NCBI GenBank assembly: GCA_024277835.1
Contig: JAJRUK010000029.1
Location: 1 to 6,977 of the forward strand
DNA from: Planctomycetota bacterium
GTDB lineage: Bacteria > Planctomycetota > Phycisphaerae > UBA1845
DNA: 6,977 nucleotides
Direction of reading: 5' to 3'
Position 1 is the stretch's first letter. The number at the start of each line of letters is the position of its first letter. Shown here one piece after another: positions 6,057 to 6,977 of the stretch. The position numbers and the translations under genes were made by a program. The notes under the pieces were generated by a model. The model saw only the letters and a program-made list of their open reading frames with translations. It was not told where the DNA came from and made no database searches.

Positions 6057-6272
6057 ATGCAGCGAAACAGACTCAAATCGCGCTCCCTCGGTGCAATGTT
6101 TAGCGCGGCGATCGTTTGCCAGTTGGGCGGATGCGAGTTCGGGCAAATTAGCACCTCCGTCACGCTTGACGGACGCGCCCTCATCGTCAGCTTGGTTCGT
6201 GGCGCCGTGCTGGACCCGCTCGACGCCCTCATTACAGGCGCAGTTGACAACCTCTTCTCCGACAATCAATAG
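6057..6272 (+). CDS. Small (71-residue) lipoprotein of unknown function
   Basis: The protein starts with a basic segment (MQRNRLKSRS), a hydrophobic stretch (LGAMFSAAIV) and the lipobox LGGC, with Cys26 as the lipidated residue. Mature length is about 46 residues. The mature part has a short polar segment (ISTSVTLDGRA, 31-41), then an amphipathic, partly hydrophobic stretch (LIVSLVRGAVLDPLDALITGAVDNLF, 42-67) that may be helical. I do not recognise a named family. AAAGGA (6041-6046) lies 10 bases before the ATG, supporting the start. It follows promoter copy 2 and precedes the DUF481-type gene by 32 bases in the same direction, so the two are probably co-transcribed. The stop is TAG. Coding is supported by the signal, ribosome site and context; the role is unknown. 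Confidence 0.8.
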   Translation: MQRNRLKSRSLGAMFSAAIVCQLGGCEFGQISTSVTLDGRALIVSLVRGAVLDPLDALITGAVDNLFSDNQ

Positions 6273-6304
6273 TCTCAACGACGCAACAAAATTGGGTGCG
6301 CCAA

Positions 6305-6977
6305 ATGTTCAACTTCAAACATCTTAGAATCTGTACAGCAATGATCGTGGTGCTCGCGAGTGTCGCCAGTGCCGACCGCATCGTCACAACCGACGGAAGC
6401 AGGCTCGTTGGCAAGATTCAGGAATGGTCCAACGAGAAGGTGACCATCGTTACTGAAATCGCCGGAACACTGACGATTGACACAAGCAAGGTCACCGCCA
6501 TCGCGGTTGATGAACCCATCTCCGTTCAGTTCGCCTCTGGTGATCGACTGATTGGCACTGTTGAACTCGCGCCTGACGAAACCACCGCCACAATGCACAC
6601 AGCGTTTGGCGACATCACCGTCGATGCGGCCACCATCAAAATGGTGTGGGCCAAGGACAAAGACAGTCCCGAGGTCGTCGCAATCAGAGAGGAAGCGGCG
6701 CGCATCGAGAAAGCGTATCGACCGAACTGGACGGTCAAACTCGAGGGCGGTGGCGTCTTCACGGAAGGGAACACCGATACGTTTGCCGCACGCGGACGGC
6801 TCGAATTCCTGCGAAAAACGCCCGACGATTCGCTCCTGTTTTATGCGAATGCAGAGTACAACGAGCAAAACAAAATCCGCACCCAGAGCGAATATCGAGT
6901 TTGCTCACGCTACGAGAACGACGTCAACGACGAGTGGAGCTGGTACATGCGGTCGATGCTGGAGAATGACGAATTTG
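6305..6977 (+). CDS. DUF481-type (YdiY-like) outer-membrane protein, C-terminus cut by window edge
   Basis: Reading from ATG at 6305 gives 224 codons with no stop before the window ends. The N-terminus (MFNFKHLRIC, then a hydrophobic run to VASA) is a signal peptide, probably cleaved by signal peptidase I after Ala23 (ASA|DR). It is not a lipoprotein. Residues 24-118 repeat a short beta-rich pattern (DRIVTTDGSRLVGKI, 24-38; VQFASGDRLIGTVEL, 74-88), suggesting two related small domains. From about 141 the sequence WTVKLEGGGVFTEGNTDTFAARGRLEFLRK and the alternating pattern up to WSWYMRSMLENDEF resemble the start of a DUF481 beta-barrel, a family that includes E. coli YdiY. A 16-18 strand barrel would lie mostly beyond the edge. 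The ribosome site is weak (GGGTG), fitting coupling to the small lipoprotein gene 32 bases upstream. Function is unknown. Confidence 0.85.
   Translation, partial: MFNFKHLRICTAMIVVLASVASADRIVTTDGSRLVGKIQEWSNEKVTIVTEIAGTLTIDTSKVTAIAVDEPISVQFASGDRLIGTVELAPDETTATMHTAFGDITVDAATIKMVWAKDKDSPEVVAIREEAARIEKAYRPNWTVKLEGGGVFTEGNTDTFAARGRLEFLRKTPDDSLLFYANAEYNEQNKIRTQSEYRVCSRYENDVNDEWSWYMRSMLENDEF

Noticed and set aside
5901..6278. A 125-codon minus-strand open frame over the small lipoprotein
   Set aside because: The plus strand carries a ribosome site, lipobox and promoter; the minus frame lacks all of these.
6275..6868. A 197-codon minus-strand open frame
   Set aside because: Antisense to the DUF481-type gene, which has a signal peptide and family features; no recognisable protein on this strand.

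Overview
The window is about 7 kb of intact bacterial chromosome of moderate to high GC. It fits a Gram-negative-type bacterium with a respiratory, envelope-rich lifestyle. The cytochrome types, the Gly/Asp-rich linkers after the lipoprotein cysteine and the DUF481-type protein made me think of Planctomycetota. That is an impression from family resemblance, not something proved here. I saw no tRNA, rRNA, CRISPR array, insertion sequence or phage gene.

Layout. The left two thirds is read on the minus strand and the right third on the plus strand, diverging from a 317-base intergenic region at 4312-4628. On the minus strand, reading right to left, there are four genes. A two-heme c-type cytochrome lipoprotein (3370-4311) ends in a clear intrinsic terminator (3297-3334). 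An eight-heme c-type cytochrome lipoprotein (1834-3207) is followed by a weaker hairpin (1750-1775). A PhzF-family isomerase (710-1645) has a recognisable promoter overlapped by a perfect palindrome. A YegS/DgkB-type lipid kinase (1-681) runs off the left edge and probably shares the PhzF transcript.

On the plus strand, three consecutive genes encode exported envelope proteins. The first is a conserved lipoprotein-like gene (4629-5897) whose reading frame is broken by a single in-frame TAG at 5715. The second is a 71-residue lipoprotein (6057-6272). The third is a DUF481-type outer-membrane protein (from 6305, running off the right edge). The first two have matching promoter-like elements upstream (TTGACA, 17 bases, TAACGT, with the same flanking bases), so they are probably one regulon.

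How they may work together. The two cytochromes look like a surface- or periplasm-exposed electron-transfer pair, each tethered by an N-terminal lipid and each with its own transcription signals. The three plus-strand genes look like an envelope module of unknown function. The two most interesting observations are the single amber codon inside the otherwise continuous lipoprotein gene, and the duplicated promoter with a dyad at the same place in both copies.
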